Assembly (NCBI RefSeq): GCF_001011155.1 | Contig: NZ_CP011480.1 | Span: 62,001 to 126,000, forward strand | DNA from: Hoeflea sp. IMCC20628 | Lineage (GTDB): Bacteria; Pseudomonadota; Alphaproteobacteria; Rhizobiales; Rhizobiaceae | Reading direction: 5' to 3' | Length of the DNA: 64,000 nucleotides | Shown here: piece by piece, positions 1-7,557 of the stretch | Numbering within the stretch: position 1 is the stretch's first letter | Layout: every line of letters starts with the position of its first letter | Notes under the pieces: model-generated | Database searches by the model: none | Seen by the model: the letters and a program-made list of their open reading frames with translations, nothing else | Told to the model about the DNA's origin: nothing | Made by a program: the position numbers and the translations under genes

Positions 1-2
1 TG

Positions 3-1202
3 CTGTGCGAGAAGGGCAAGCTGGCGGGCGAACAGTCCGGGCGCAACTGGGGCTGGCTGCGTCAGCAGGGCAGGGACCTGACCGAGTTACCGATCGCGAT
101 GGATGCAATGTGCATCTGGCGTGAACTGCCACAAAACCTGCGCGCGGCGATCGGGTTCAGACAGACCGGCGTCACATATCTGGCCCGTGACGCGTCCCGC
201 ATGGCCGCCTTCGAGAACTGGCTGGCCCAGGCGCGGCCACACGGGGTTGATACGCGGCTTCTCTCTCGCCGCGAGACCGAGGCAATGTTTCCGAACGCGG
301 CTGGCTGGATCGGTGCGCTGCACACTCCGTCCGATGGTCAGGCGGAACCCTTCGTCACCGTTCCACTGCTGGCGCGTGCGGCAGTTGAAGAAGGGGTTGT
401 CATTCGTGAACGATGCGCCGTGCGCGGATTGGAGCTTTCCGCTGGACAGGTCTCTGGGGTCGTGACCGAGGCTGGCACGGTTCGCTGTGCGCGCGTTGTT
501 CTGGCAGGTGGTGCGTGGTCGTCCTTGTTTCTGGGGGCCCATGGAGTTCGGCTTCGTCAATTGTCTGTGCTCTCCAGTGTTTCGACCACGGAGGCCCTGC
601 CAGAGGGATTTTCGCGTGCTGCGGCGGCTGACGAGCGTTTTGCGATCAGGGGCAGGGCAGATGGCGGCTACAACCTGACGGCATGGTCATCGCACAAGTT
701 CTTCATCGGCCCTGATGCGGTGCGCAATCTGGGCGCCTTCCTGCCGCAATTTCTTGCCGATATTCGCAGTACAAAGCTTCGGCCTTTCGCGCCGCAGGGA
801 TATCCCGACGCGTGGCGGACTCCGCGCCGTTGGAGCAGCGCCGAGAAATCGCCATTCGAGCGCTGCCGCATCCTGAACCCGAACCCCGATATGGCCGACA
901 TTGCGCGACTGCAGCATCAATTTGCCCTTGCCTTCCCAAGTATCGGCAAACCGGCGATCACGGCCAGTTGGGCCGGCATGATCGACGTAACCCCAGACAT
1001 GCTGCCCGTTGTGGATCACGCCCCGATCCCCGGGCTGATCGTTGCCACCGGCATGAGCGGCCACGGTTTTGGAATTGCGCCGGGCATGGCGAAGGTGATC
1101 GCTGACCTGGTTCAGGGGCGCGCGCCGCAGCACGAAATGTCGCCATTCCGGTACAAGCGGTTTTTCGATGGAACGCCGACAAAGGCGTCCTCCGCCATCT
1201 GA
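3..1202 (+). CDS. FAD-dependent oxidoreductase (DadA/DAO family), 5' end outside window
   Basis: The reading frame is open from the first codon of the window, so the true start and the N-terminal Rossmann GxGxxG lie upstream. The visible protein begins with an EKGKLAGEQSGRNWGW stretch, typical of DadA-like amine and amino-acid oxidases just after the FAD-binding region. It ends with a SWAGMIDVTPDMLP and GMSGHGFGIAPGMAK block, the usual C-terminal FAD/substrate segment. Enzymes of this family oxidise amines or D-amino acids, passing electrons to FAD and then to oxygen or the respiratory chain; the substrate cannot be told here. An internal ATG at 99 is not the start because the homologous sequence continues upstream of it. 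The gene ends 31 bp before IS debris. Confidence 0.85.
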   Translation: MCEKGKLAGEQSGRNWGWLRQQGRDLTELPIAMDAMCIWRELPQNLRAAIGFRQTGVTYLARDASRMAAFENWLAQARPHGVDTRLLSRRETEAMFPNAAGWIGALHTPSDGQAEPFVTVPLLARAAVEEGVVIRERCAVRGLELSAGQVSGVVTEAGTVRCARVVLAGGAWSSLFLGAHGVRLRQLSVLSSVSTTEALPEGFSRAAAADERFAIRGRADGGYNLTAWSSHKFFIGPDAVRNLGAFLPQFLADIRSTKLRPFAPQGYPDAWRTPRRWSSAEKSPFERCRILNPNPDMADIARLQHQFALAFPSIGKPAITASWAGMIDVTPDMLPVVDHAPIPGLIVATGMSGHGFGIAPGMAKVIADLVQGRAPQHEMSPFRYKRFFDGTPTKASSAI

Positions 1203-1232
1203 TCGGATAGGGAATGTCCAGGGCCGCGCATC

Positions 1233-1303
1233 GTGGGGAAATCTGCGATCTCTTTTCCGTCACAGAATGTAGAAATTATTTCAAAGCATCTGGACATGAA
1301 TAA
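1233..1303 (+). pseudogene. IS630-family transposase, C-terminal scrap
   Basis: About 23 codons ending in TAA read GEICDLFSVTECRNYFKASGHE. This matches the C-termini of the two larger IS630 transposases in this window (DLFSVTECQNFLKAAGYEAQ at 22.65 kb and [20 protein letters not shown] at 52.72 kb). Nothing upstream continues the frame into the rest of the protein. It marks an old IS630 copy deleted at the end of the oxidoreductase gene. Confidence 0.75.
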
Positions 1304-1338
1304 ATGCACCACACTTTATGCAAAAAAGTAGATTCTCG

Positions 1339-1395
1339 TGGCACTTCGGTCAATCATCGGAGCGTCTTGGGTTGGAGGATGTCCGCGCTTTTTCA
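1339..1395 (+). pseudogene. Tyrosine recombinase scrap (IS91-associated type)
   Basis: Nineteen codons read WHFGQSSERLGLEDVRAFQ. They align with RYFGRSPDRCGLEDVRAFQ of the intact tyrosine recombinase at 28988-29848. The segment is the SAM-like N-terminal core-binding part; everything else is missing. It is a remnant of a second IS91/recombinase unit. Confidence 0.7.
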
Positions 1396-1404
1396 GATGA
1401 ATCT

Positions 1405-1465
1405 GAAGCGGGACTATCCCGCCGCTACCGTGGACTAATTTTGCACCGCCGCTCTCGGCGCGGCG
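1405..1465. repeat. IS21-type terminal sequence, uninterrupted copy of the site filled by IS5 at 25.4 kb
   Basis: GAAGCGGGACTATCCC-GCCGCTA (1405-1427) is identical to 25429-25451. The following CCGTGG and the CACCGCCGCTCTC stretch match 27039-27075. At the second location an IS5 element sits between the two parts with CCGCTA on both sides. The present copy has CCGCTA once, so it represents the empty form. The sequence itself resembles outer ends of IS21-like elements (GGCGGTGCAAAATT on the minus strand). Confidence 0.65.
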
Positions 1466-1554
1466 TTACTATTTCGAAGCGAATTCTCGCCTGCGGACAA
1501 CCGACATCCGTTCGTTGAGAGGTGTCGCGGGAGGAACCAAATAAGCCGTCGATC

Positions 1555-2372
1555 GGCACTGTAAACTTAACGCCTTGAAACCAACATTTGGGCGTGAAGC
1601 ACTGGTTCATGCGGCGTGAAGGCGCGCAATTTGGTGCCACGTTTTCATGGCTGCTTTTCGCAGTTCGCGATGGTGGGCGGATAGAATATCGTGGCGGGGA
1701 ATGTGAAAGAGGTTTGCGATCGGGTCGTGGATGGACACGAAACACTGAAGCTGTCGCGCTGACTTGAAGCGCTTCATGATCCTCTCCCGTCGTCGGACGG
1801 GCTGATGAGAGTTCTCCGCCCGATTGTTCAATCCCTTGTGAGAGCGATGCTCGACGCCGGGCATGATCTCCCGCTTCGCCGCGCCATAGGAGCGCAGCTT
1901 GTCGGTGATCATCACACGCGGCGAACGGCCTTGCCCTTTCAGGATCTTGCGCATCAAACGTTTCGCAGCCTTGGCATTGCGGCGACTTTGCACCAGCACG
2001 TCGAGAACAAAGCCGTCCTGATCGACGGCCCGCCAAAGCCAGTGTTTCTTTCCACCAATGGTGATGACAACCTCATCAAGATACCATTTGTCGCCGAGCC
2101 TGCCGGCAGATCGCCTCCGGATATCATTGGCAAAGTGTCTACCGAATTTCTCAGCCCAAAGTCGAACGGTCTGATGAGAGACGATGACACCACGCGCTGC
2201 CAGCAGATCCTCGACCATCCGCAGGCTGAGCGGAAACCGGAAATAGAGCCAAACGGCATGGGCAATCACCTCCGCTGGAAATCGATGGCGACGATAAAGA
2301 GGATCACGCGTAAATCTGGTCATTCCGCCAAATCCCACATTTTGATCGATGTCCGGTTAACGTTACAGTGCC
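1555..2372 (-). mobile_element. IS6-family element, complete
   Basis: The 818-bp element is bounded by imperfect terminal inverted repeats: GGCACTGTAAACTTAACG on the left and GGCACTGTAACGTTAACC read inward from the right. It contains one transposase gene on the minus strand. The 8 bp on either side (CGTCGATC and ATTCACTG) are not a target duplication, as expected when IS6-family cointegration and later deletion have altered the flanks. The right end interrupts another IS6-type transposase (2373-2813). A near-identical left half recurs at 18957. Confidence 0.85.
1607..2323 (-). CDS. tnpA: IS6-family transposase (238 aa)
   Basis: This is the DDE transposase of the surrounding IS6 element. The N-terminal helix-turn-helix region (FRFPLSLRMVEDLLAARGVIVSHQTVRLW) is followed by the DDE domain with WYLDEVVITIGGKKHWLWRAVD (first Asp), ITDKLRSYGAA (second Asp) and GLNNRAENSH (Glu). 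The start chosen is the ATG giving MTRFTRDPLYRRHRFP. It is preceded by a GGCGGA-type ribosome site; a GTG five codons earlier is the alternative. The length is normal for the family and no disruption is seen. Its C-terminal third differs fully from the chimeric relative at 19006. Confidence 0.9.
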   Translation of the reverse strand: MTRFTRDPLYRRHRFPAEVIAHAVWLYFRFPLSLRMVEDLLAARGVIVSHQTVRLWAEKFGRHFANDIRRRSAGRLGDKWYLDEVVITIGGKKHWLWRAVDQDGFVLDVLVQSRRNAKAAKRLMRKILKGQGRSPRVMITDKLRSYGAAKREIMPGVEHRSHKGLNNRAENSHQPVRRRERIMKRFKSARQLQCFVSIHDPIANLFHIPRHDILSAHHRELRKAAMKTWHQIARLHAA

Positions 2373-2813
2373 ATTCACTGCCATCAGGCCGGCTAGATTG
2401 GCGCCGCTCTTGTCGATGACCACTCGGTCCGGCACGCCGCTCGTGCCAATAGCCTGCTTGAAAAACCTGCGGGCTGCGGCAAGGGCACGGCGTTCAGAAA
2501 GCATGAAATCAAGGGTTTGGCCGTCCCGATCGACCGCGCGGTAAAGGTAAGTCCACTTGCCCCGGACCCGTATGTATGTCTCGTCCATCCGCCAGGAACT
2601 TGCAGTTCCCCGCTTCCGGGTTTGGGCATTTGCAGCAATCAAAGGCGAGAATTTCACCACCCAGCGGTTAAGCGTCGCATGGTCAACGACGATACCATGT
2701 TCCGCCCTAATCTCTTCAAGGTCGCGATACGACACCGCATAGCGAACATAGAAAAATACCGCGTACAGGACCACGGCCTTCGGGTAGTGCACACCTTTGA
2801 AATCTATCACCAT
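2373..2813 (-). pseudogene. IS6-family transposase (second type), 3'-truncated
   Basis: The frame starts at MVIDFKGVHYPKAVVLYAVFFYVRY and carries the HTH plus the first catalytic Asp (WRMDETYIRVRGKWTYLYRAVD) and the second (VIDKSGANLAGLMAVN). It then runs straight into the inverted repeat of the neighbouring IS6 element at 2372, losing the catalytic Glu and C-terminus. It is a different subgroup from the interrupting element. Inactive. Confidence 0.85.
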
Positions 2814-2899
2814 TATGCCCAACCCGCGCAATCGTTTCTTCCGACCGTGCTCTGCAATATCGCCTGTCCAGCTGGAAGCAATGAAGTTTGCGACACAGC

Positions 2900-3168
2900 C
2901 GGCAAAATTGCTGATCATCGATGAACTCAGCTATGTCCCCTTGTCATCGACAGGGCAGAGCTTCCGTTCGAGACTATCTTACAGCGCTACGAGCGCGGCT
3001 CTACCATCGCGACGTCCAAACTACCGTTTGAGGACTGGATGTCGGTGCTGGGATCGGAGCGCCTGACCGGGGCCGTGCTTGACAGGTTGACCCACCACGT
3101 CAGCATCCTGACCATGAACGGCGACAGCTATCGCCTGAAACAGTCCGCCGCCCGCCGTCGTATCTCTT
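2900..3168 (+). pseudogene. IstB-like ATPase remnant, frameshifted (IS21 family)
   Basis: The frame first reads AKLLIIDELSYVPLSSTG (Walker B region). After one or more frameshifts near 2960-3010 it continues as ERGSTIATSKLPFEDWMSVLGSER and LTGAVLDRLTHHVSILTMNGDSYR. That block matches the C-terminal half of the IstB at 23.3-24.1 kb. The N-terminal P-loop half is missing. The scrap ends about 10 bp before the operator of the tetR-type gene, so it marks the left breakpoint of the catabolic block. Confidence 0.8.
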
Positions 3169-3178
3169 GCAAATTACA

Positions 3179-3198
3179 ACATGAACAAGTATTCATGT
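3179..3198. promoter_or_regulatory. TetR-type operator 1 (ACATGAA-N6-TTCATGT)
   Basis: A perfect inverted repeat of 7 bp arms around a 6-bp centre (CAAGTA) ends 4 bp before the start codon of the TetR-family gene. The same arms and spacing recur at 12410 and 12854. Its position over the translation start and probable promoter suggests autorepression. The binding assignment is inferred from position and repetition. Confidence 0.75.
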
Positions 3199-3202
3199 TT
3201 TT

Positions 3203-3793
3203 ATGTCGACCAACACTTACCCGAGAACCAAAAGAGGCGTCGCCCGGCGCGAGCAGATCCTGCGCGCAGCCGAGGCCATGATAGGCGCGCAGGGATTTTC
3301 CGCGGCCTCGATCGCCGACATCACCCGCCATGCGAAAACGGCTTTGGGCACGTTCTATATTTATTTTTCCAGCAAGGAGGATGTCTTCCGGGAGCTGGTA
3401 CTGGAAATGGGACAGCTGACCCGCGCCGTTGTCACCCAAGCGGTGGCGGACGCGCCGAACCGTCTGGACGCCGAGCGTGACGGACTGAAAGCATTTTTGC
3501 GTTTTGTCGCCGAGCGCCCGTCGCTGTACCGGATCGTCGAGGAAGCCCGCTTCATCGATGCTGATGCCTACAAAGCCTATTTCACCAATTTCGCCAAGGC
3601 CTATGCTGTGCAACTTGACGAGGCGGCCGCAGCAGGCGAATTGCGGCCCGGTGACGCCGAGGTACGCGCTTGGGCGCTGATGGGCATCGCCAAGACTCTG
3701 GGCGAGCGTTATGTGCTGTGGGGCGATACATCCGACATTGATCATGTGGTCGACGAAGCCTTCTCGATGATCCGGAATGGCCTCGCGCCATGA
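3203..3793 (+). CDS. TetR/AcrR-family transcriptional regulator
   Basis: The 196-aa protein has an N-terminal TetR HTH (about residues 15-62: ILRAAEAMIGAQGFSAASIADITRHAKTALGTFYIYFSSKEDVF). An all-helical C-terminal ligand and dimer domain follows. The gene heads an operon with acyl-CoA enzymes, overlapping the next start by 4 bp (ATGA). The palindrome ACATGAA-N6-TTCATGT touches its 5' end, and two more copies lie between the two ABC transporter operons, making it the likely repressor of all three units. The ligand is probably an acyl-CoA or acid handled by the neighbouring enzymes; this is inference. Confidence 0.9.
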   Translation: MSTNTYPRTKRGVARREQILRAAEAMIGAQGFSAASIADITRHAKTALGTFYIYFSSKEDVFRELVLEMGQLTRAVVTQAVADAPNRLDAERDGLKAFLRFVAERPSLYRIVEEARFIDADAYKAYFTNFAKAYAVQLDEAAAAGELRPGDAEVRAWALMGIAKTLGERYVLWGDTSDIDHVVDEAFSMIRNGLAP

Positions 3794-4572
3794 CCACACG
3801 GGTCACCACCCAAACGGTTCATTTGCCTGACGGCACGCTGTGCGCGCGGTTAACCCTGGCCGCGGGCCGCGCCAATTCGCTCGAACCCGGACTGCTGTCA
3901 GATCTTGGCTCAGCGCTTGATTGGGCTGAAGCGCAGGACGCCAAGGTCATTCTGCTGTGCGGCGGGCCGAATTTTTCAAGTGGCGGTGATGTGCGCGCCT
4001 TTCATGTTGCATCGCTTAGCGGTGAAGCCGCAACCTATGCCAACGAGGTTGTTCTGCGCCTGCAGACAATCGTCGCCCGCCTGATCGCCATGCCGCGTCT
4101 GGTGGTGGTGGCGGCGCGTGGGGCCATCACCGGCGGGTCTGCCGGGCTCCTGTTTGCCGCCGATCTTGCAGTGCTTGCGCCCGACGCATTTGTGCAGCCT
4201 TATTATGCAAAGGTCGGCTTTGCGCCCGATGGCGGCTGGACAGCCCTACTGCCTGAACGCATCGGCGCCGGGCAAGCGCTGGAATGGCTTCAGTCCGATC
4301 GGCGGCTTATCGCTCCTGCGCTGTGCGAGGCAGGATTGGCCACTGCGATTTCAGATACTCCCGAAGAGATGGCGACCGAGCTTGCCGCAAACGGGGAAAT
4401 GGGCAGCCGGCTGGCGGCCAAGGGCCTGATCTGGGATGACGCACGCCGCGCCCGGATCAATGCGCGGCTGGCGGCCGAGACTGCAGCGTTTCTTGACCGG
4501 ATCGTCCGGCCTGATACGGCTCTGGGCATGTCACGATTTCTAGAGCGCATTGGAGGCAAGGCCGATGTTTGA
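3790..4572 (+). CDS. Enoyl-CoA hydratase/isomerase (crotonase superfamily)
   Basis: The 260-aa protein has the crotonase fold. The oxyanion-hole segment is NFSSGGDVRAFH (about residues 57-68), and the second oxyanion block is ARGAITGGSAGLLFAADLAVLAPDA (about 112-136). Its second acidic catalytic position is not obvious: the usual GGCE-type sequence reads GGSAG, so activity may be isomerase-, hydrolase- or lyase-like rather than classical hydration. ATGA overlap with the regulator upstream and overlap with the acyl-CoA ligase downstream indicate translational coupling. It probably acts on the CoA thioester made by the ligase. Confidence 0.88.
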   Translation: MTTRVTTQTVHLPDGTLCARLTLAAGRANSLEPGLLSDLGSALDWAEAQDAKVILLCGGPNFSSGGDVRAFHVASLSGEAATYANEVVLRLQTIVARLIAMPRLVVVAARGAITGGSAGLLFAADLAVLAPDAFVQPYYAKVGFAPDGGWTALLPERIGAGQALEWLQSDRRLIAPALCEAGLATAISDTPEEMATELAANGEMGSRLAAKGLIWDDARRARINARLAAETAAFLDRIVRPDTALGMSRFLERIGGKADV

Positions 4573-6049
4573 CACTATCCCGGACATGGCCGCTAAGCGC
4601 GCCGAGATCTCTCCGAACTCTATCGCCTTTATCGAAGCGGGCAGCGGGCGGGAGTGGCGGTTTTCCGAGATCAACAGCGCAGCCAATGCGGTCGCCGCCG
4701 GGCTGGGGCAAGCTGGTTTGTGCTCCGGTGACCGGCTGGCGATTCTGTGCCTCAACCGGGTCGAATTCTTCATCACGCTGTTTGCCTGTCAGAAAACCGG
4801 CATCATCCTGTGCCCTCTCAACTGGCGGCAGCCGGCGGCTGAACTGATTGAAACACTCGAGCCTGTGGGTGCCAAGGCGCTCATCCATGACGCGGCTCAG
4901 GCCGAGTTGGCCGGGGATGTGGGGAGTGTCTGCGGAATCCGAAATTTTGCCATCGAAACCGATATCTCCGCATGGATCGAAACGGGAGCAACAGTGCCCG
5001 CGACGAAAATTCTCCCGGACCAGCCATGGTATCTGCTATTCACATCGGGAACGACAGGCCGGCCAAAGGCGGTGATCCAGACCGCGCAGATGGCCTGGGC
5101 CAATGCGGTCAACATTTCCCAGGCCACGCGGATGACCGCGGACGACCGGTCGGTCAATTTCCTGCCACTGTTTCACACTGCCGGTATCAATCTCTACACC
5201 CTGCCGCTGTTTCTGCTGGGCGGCTGCTCGACGGTTTTGCTGAAGTTCGAGCCGGGCCAGATTTTCGATCTGCTTAAGCAGGGCAAGATCACGCAGTTCT
5301 TCGGCGTTCCTGCGATCTATCAGGTCTTCAGCCTGTTGCCCGATGTCGCCGAGATCAACTGGAGCGTGATCCGCTGCGGCTGCGGAGGCGCACCGCTGCC
5401 CGAACCGTTGATCAGGCTTTTTGCCAGTCACGGCGCCAAGGTCCTCAACGGCATGGGCATGACCGAAACCGGGCCGACCGTGTTCCTGATGGATCCGGAG
5501 AATGCCGAGCGGAAGATCGGTTCCGTCGGCCGGGCGCAGATGCTGACCGAGATGCGGCTTGAGGGCGTTGCGGCCGGCGAGCGGGGCGCCGGCGAGATCC
5601 AGCTCAGGGGCCCCAATATCACGCCGGGGTATTACCTGAACGAAAGAGCCACGCGCGACGCCTTTACCGAAGACGGCTGGTTGCGCACGGGCGATGTCGG
5701 GCGGCGCGATGAGGATGGCTACATCTTCATCGTCGACCGGATCAAGGACATGTATATTTCCGGCGGCGAGAACGTCTATCCGGCCGAAGTCGAGCGGGTG
5801 CTCAACGAACATGCCGACGTGCTGGAAGCAGCGGTGATCAGCATGCCGGACGCCAAATGGGGCGAGGTCGGTGCGGCCTTCATCATTGCCCGCCCGGGCG
5901 CCACCCTCGACCCGGCGGAACTCAGGAGCTGGAGCCGGGAGCGGATGGCCGCCTACAAGGTGCCGGTCAAGGTAACGCTGGTGCAGGATTTCCCGCGCAC
6001 GGCGGCGGGAAAGGTCCGCAAACCGGAGCTGAGGACCCTGCTGCCATGA
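4565..6049 (+). CDS. AMP-forming acyl-CoA synthetase (fatty acid or aryl-CoA ligase type)
   Basis: The 494-aa ANL-superfamily enzyme carries the P-loop YLLFTSGTTGRPKAV, the A5 motif NGMGMTETGP, A7/A8 GWLRTGDVGRRDEDGYIFIVDRIKDM, and the A10 lysine in PRTAAGKVRKPEL. It activates a carboxylic acid with ATP to acyl-AMP and then acyl-CoA. The start at 4565 is preferred over the ATG at 4550 because GGAGG (4552-4556) lies 8 bp upstream. The start overlaps the end of the hydratase gene, and the stop overlaps the next start (ATGA). It is the first committed enzyme of the operon; substrate unknown. Confidence 0.9.
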   Translation: MFDTIPDMAAKRAEISPNSIAFIEAGSGREWRFSEINSAANAVAAGLGQAGLCSGDRLAILCLNRVEFFITLFACQKTGIILCPLNWRQPAAELIETLEPVGAKALIHDAAQAELAGDVGSVCGIRNFAIETDISAWIETGATVPATKILPDQPWYLLFTSGTTGRPKAVIQTAQMAWANAVNISQATRMTADDRSVNFLPLFHTAGINLYTLPLFLLGGCSTVLLKFEPGQIFDLLKQGKITQFFGVPAIYQVFSLLPDVAEINWSVIRCGCGGAPLPEPLIRLFASHGAKVLNGMGMTETGPTVFLMDPENAERKIGSVGRAQMLTEMRLEGVAAGERGAGEIQLRGPNITPGYYLNERATRDAFTEDGWLRTGDVGRRDEDGYIFIVDRIKDMYISGGENVYPAEVERVLNEHADVLEAAVISMPDAKWGEVGAAFIIARPGATLDPAELRSWSRERMAAYKVPVKVTLVQDFPRTAAGKVRKPELRTLLP

Positions 6050-6402
6050 AGATCGAACTTGCAACTACGTGGACGCCAAGCCAGGCGGACTTCGACCTGT
6101 TCGCGCAGATTTCCGGCGATGACAATCCGATCCATGTGGACCCGGAATTTTCGGCGCGCACCGCCTTCGGGCGCACGGTCAGCCATGGCATGCTCATTTA
6201 CACCAAGCTGTGGGGATTGTTGACTGCCGCTCATCCGGATGTCTCGCAGACAGGCCAGACGATGATGTTTCCCAATCCCTGCTACACCGGCGAGCCGGTT
6301 GATCTGGTGATCAAAGGTGAGTGTCCGGGCAGCCTGTCAGTGCGGGCGGTGAGATCCGCCGATGGTGCGGAGCTTCTGGTCGGCGAAACGGAGGTCGCGT
6401 GA
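6046..6402 (+). CDS. MaoC-like hotdog dehydratase, first copy
   Basis: The 118-aa single-hotdog protein has the R-hydratase signature FAQISGDDNPIHVDPEFSARTAFGRTVSHGMLIY (about residues 23-56). This includes the Asp and His dyad of (R)-specific enoyl-CoA hydratases. It starts in an ATGA overlap with the CoA ligase. MaoC proteins hydrate trans-2-enoyl-CoA to 3-hydroxyacyl-CoA. It is followed directly by a second protein of the same size, and the two may form a heteromeric hydratase. Confidence 0.88.
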   Translation: MKIELATTWTPSQADFDLFAQISGDDNPIHVDPEFSARTAFGRTVSHGMLIYTKLWGLLTAAHPDVSQTGQTMMFPNPCYTGEPVDLVIKGECPGSLSVRAVRSADGAELLVGETEVA

Positions 6403-6758
6403 TGCAGGTGGGACAATCAGCAAGCATCAGCCGCAGCTACAGCCGCGCCGATCTGGAAGGCTTCGCCGGATTGAGCGGATCGGGTGTTCCCGAAACCATT
6501 CCGGAACCGTTGATCGCAGCGCTGTTTTCCTACCTGCTGGGTGTGGAATTGCCGGGCCCGGGTACGAATTATCTCAAGCAGCAACTCAGCTTTCTGGCGC
6601 CGGCTGCGGCCGAGCCCGAACTGACGGCGAAGGTGGAAATTACACGGCTGCGCCCGGACAAGCATCTGGTCGACCTCTGGGCCACCTGCACGGATGCAAA
6701 TGGCGTGCTGATCTGCGAAGGCCGCTCGCTGGTCAAGGCCAAGGACGTGGCTGCCTAA
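6402..6758 (+). CDS. MaoC-like hotdog protein, second copy (no obvious catalytic dyad)
   Basis: The 118-aa protein begins MQVGQSASISRSYSRADLEGFAGLSG and starts on the last base of the previous stop codon. It has the hotdog pattern (PEPLIAALFSYLLGVELPGPGTNYLKQQLSFLAPA) but not the D-x-NP-x-H dyad of the first copy. It resembles the degenerate partner subunits of two-component MaoC hydratases. Such a pairing would fit the equal lengths and the tight coupling. The role is inferred from context. A short 23-bp gap separates it from the convergent hydrolase gene. Confidence 0.75.
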   Translation: MQVGQSASISRSYSRADLEGFAGLSGSGVPETIPEPLIAALFSYLLGVELPGPGTNYLKQQLSFLAPAAAEPELTAKVEITRLRPDKHLVDLWATCTDANGVLICEGRSLVKAKDVAA

Positions 6759-6781
6759 GCAGGGTTCGCAAACGGGTGGGT

Positions 6782-7543
6782 CTAGAGGCTGACGGCAAAC
6801 TCGACGAGCGTTTTTGCGAAGGCTTCAGGCTCTTCCAGATGTGGGGAATGGCCTGAGTTTTCGAATACGTGCATGCGGCCGCGGGGCGCGGTAGCCGCCA
6901 GCCATTCAGCCGCTGACTTCGGATAGACCCGGCTGCGTGCACCGCAGCTTGCCAGCAGCGGGCAGGGCAGATTTCCGATCAGCTCTCTCATGTCCATGCC
7001 GACCAGCGCTTCCCACATGGCAATCATTTTTGCCGGATCATTGGCGAGGATCTGGTCAAGCGCATCCTGCCGGCTGTAGCCCGGTGCGCCATCGCGCTGG
7101 GCAGACATGGTGATGGCGATCGCTTCGGTCATGCCGCGCCAGTCGGAGATCATGCGCTCGGTGGTGGCGGTGAGATCGCTCTCGCCCTGATCGATCAGCC
7201 CGTGCGGCCAGTCCGCGTTGCAGCCTAGCTTGGGGCTCATATCCACGGTCATCAGCCCTGCGATCCGGTCAGCGCCGAATTGCTCGATATACTGCCAGAC
7301 GACGGCCGCGCCCATCGACCAGCCGACAAGCACAACATCGCGCAGGTCCTGTGCCTCCAGCAGATCGGCCAGCGTTCGCGCTGACGCGTAAAGCGATGGC
7401 TCGACCATCGCCTGCGCGCCGTGTCCGGGAAGGTCAGGCGCATGGCAGTCAAACCCTGACGGCAATCGGGCAACGAGATGATCGAAGATCGAGCCGCGCA
7501 TGGTCCAGCCGTGCAGCAGAACCACCGGCCGCCGCCGGGGCAT
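6782..7543 (-). CDS. Alpha/beta hydrolase
   Basis: The protein of about 253 aa starts MPRRRPVVLLHGWTMRGS. The HGW oxyanion motif, the nucleophile elbow GWSMGA and the C-terminal catalytic His in NSGHSPHLEEPEAF are all visible. The start at 7543 is the first ATG; a TTG at 7561 overlapping the permease stop is an alternative. It is the last gene of the first transporter operon, transcribed from the operator at 12410. It could cleave an ester, lactone or thioester linked to the imported substrate. The specific substrate is unknown. Confidence 0.87.
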   Translation of the reverse strand: MPRRRPVVLLHGWTMRGSIFDHLVARLPSGFDCHAPDLPGHGAQAMVEPSLYASARTLADLLEAQDLRDVVLVGWSMGAAVVWQYIEQFGADRIAGLMTVDMSPKLGCNADWPHGLIDQGESDLTATTERMISDWRGMTEAIAITMSAQRDGAPGYSRQDALDQILANDPAKMIAMWEALVGMDMRELIGNLPCPLLASCGARSRVYPKSAAEWLAATAPRGRMHVFENSGHSPHLEEPEAFAKTLVEFAVSL

Positions 7544-7557
7544 GATCTGCACGGAAG

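Noticed and set aside
1547-2380. Possible 8-bp target duplication of the first IS6
   Set aside because: The flanks CGTCGATC and ATTCACTG do not match.
5036-6064. Long open frame of about 342 codons on the minus strand
   Set aside because: Antisense of the CoA ligase, which has all ANL motifs; the antisense frame has none.
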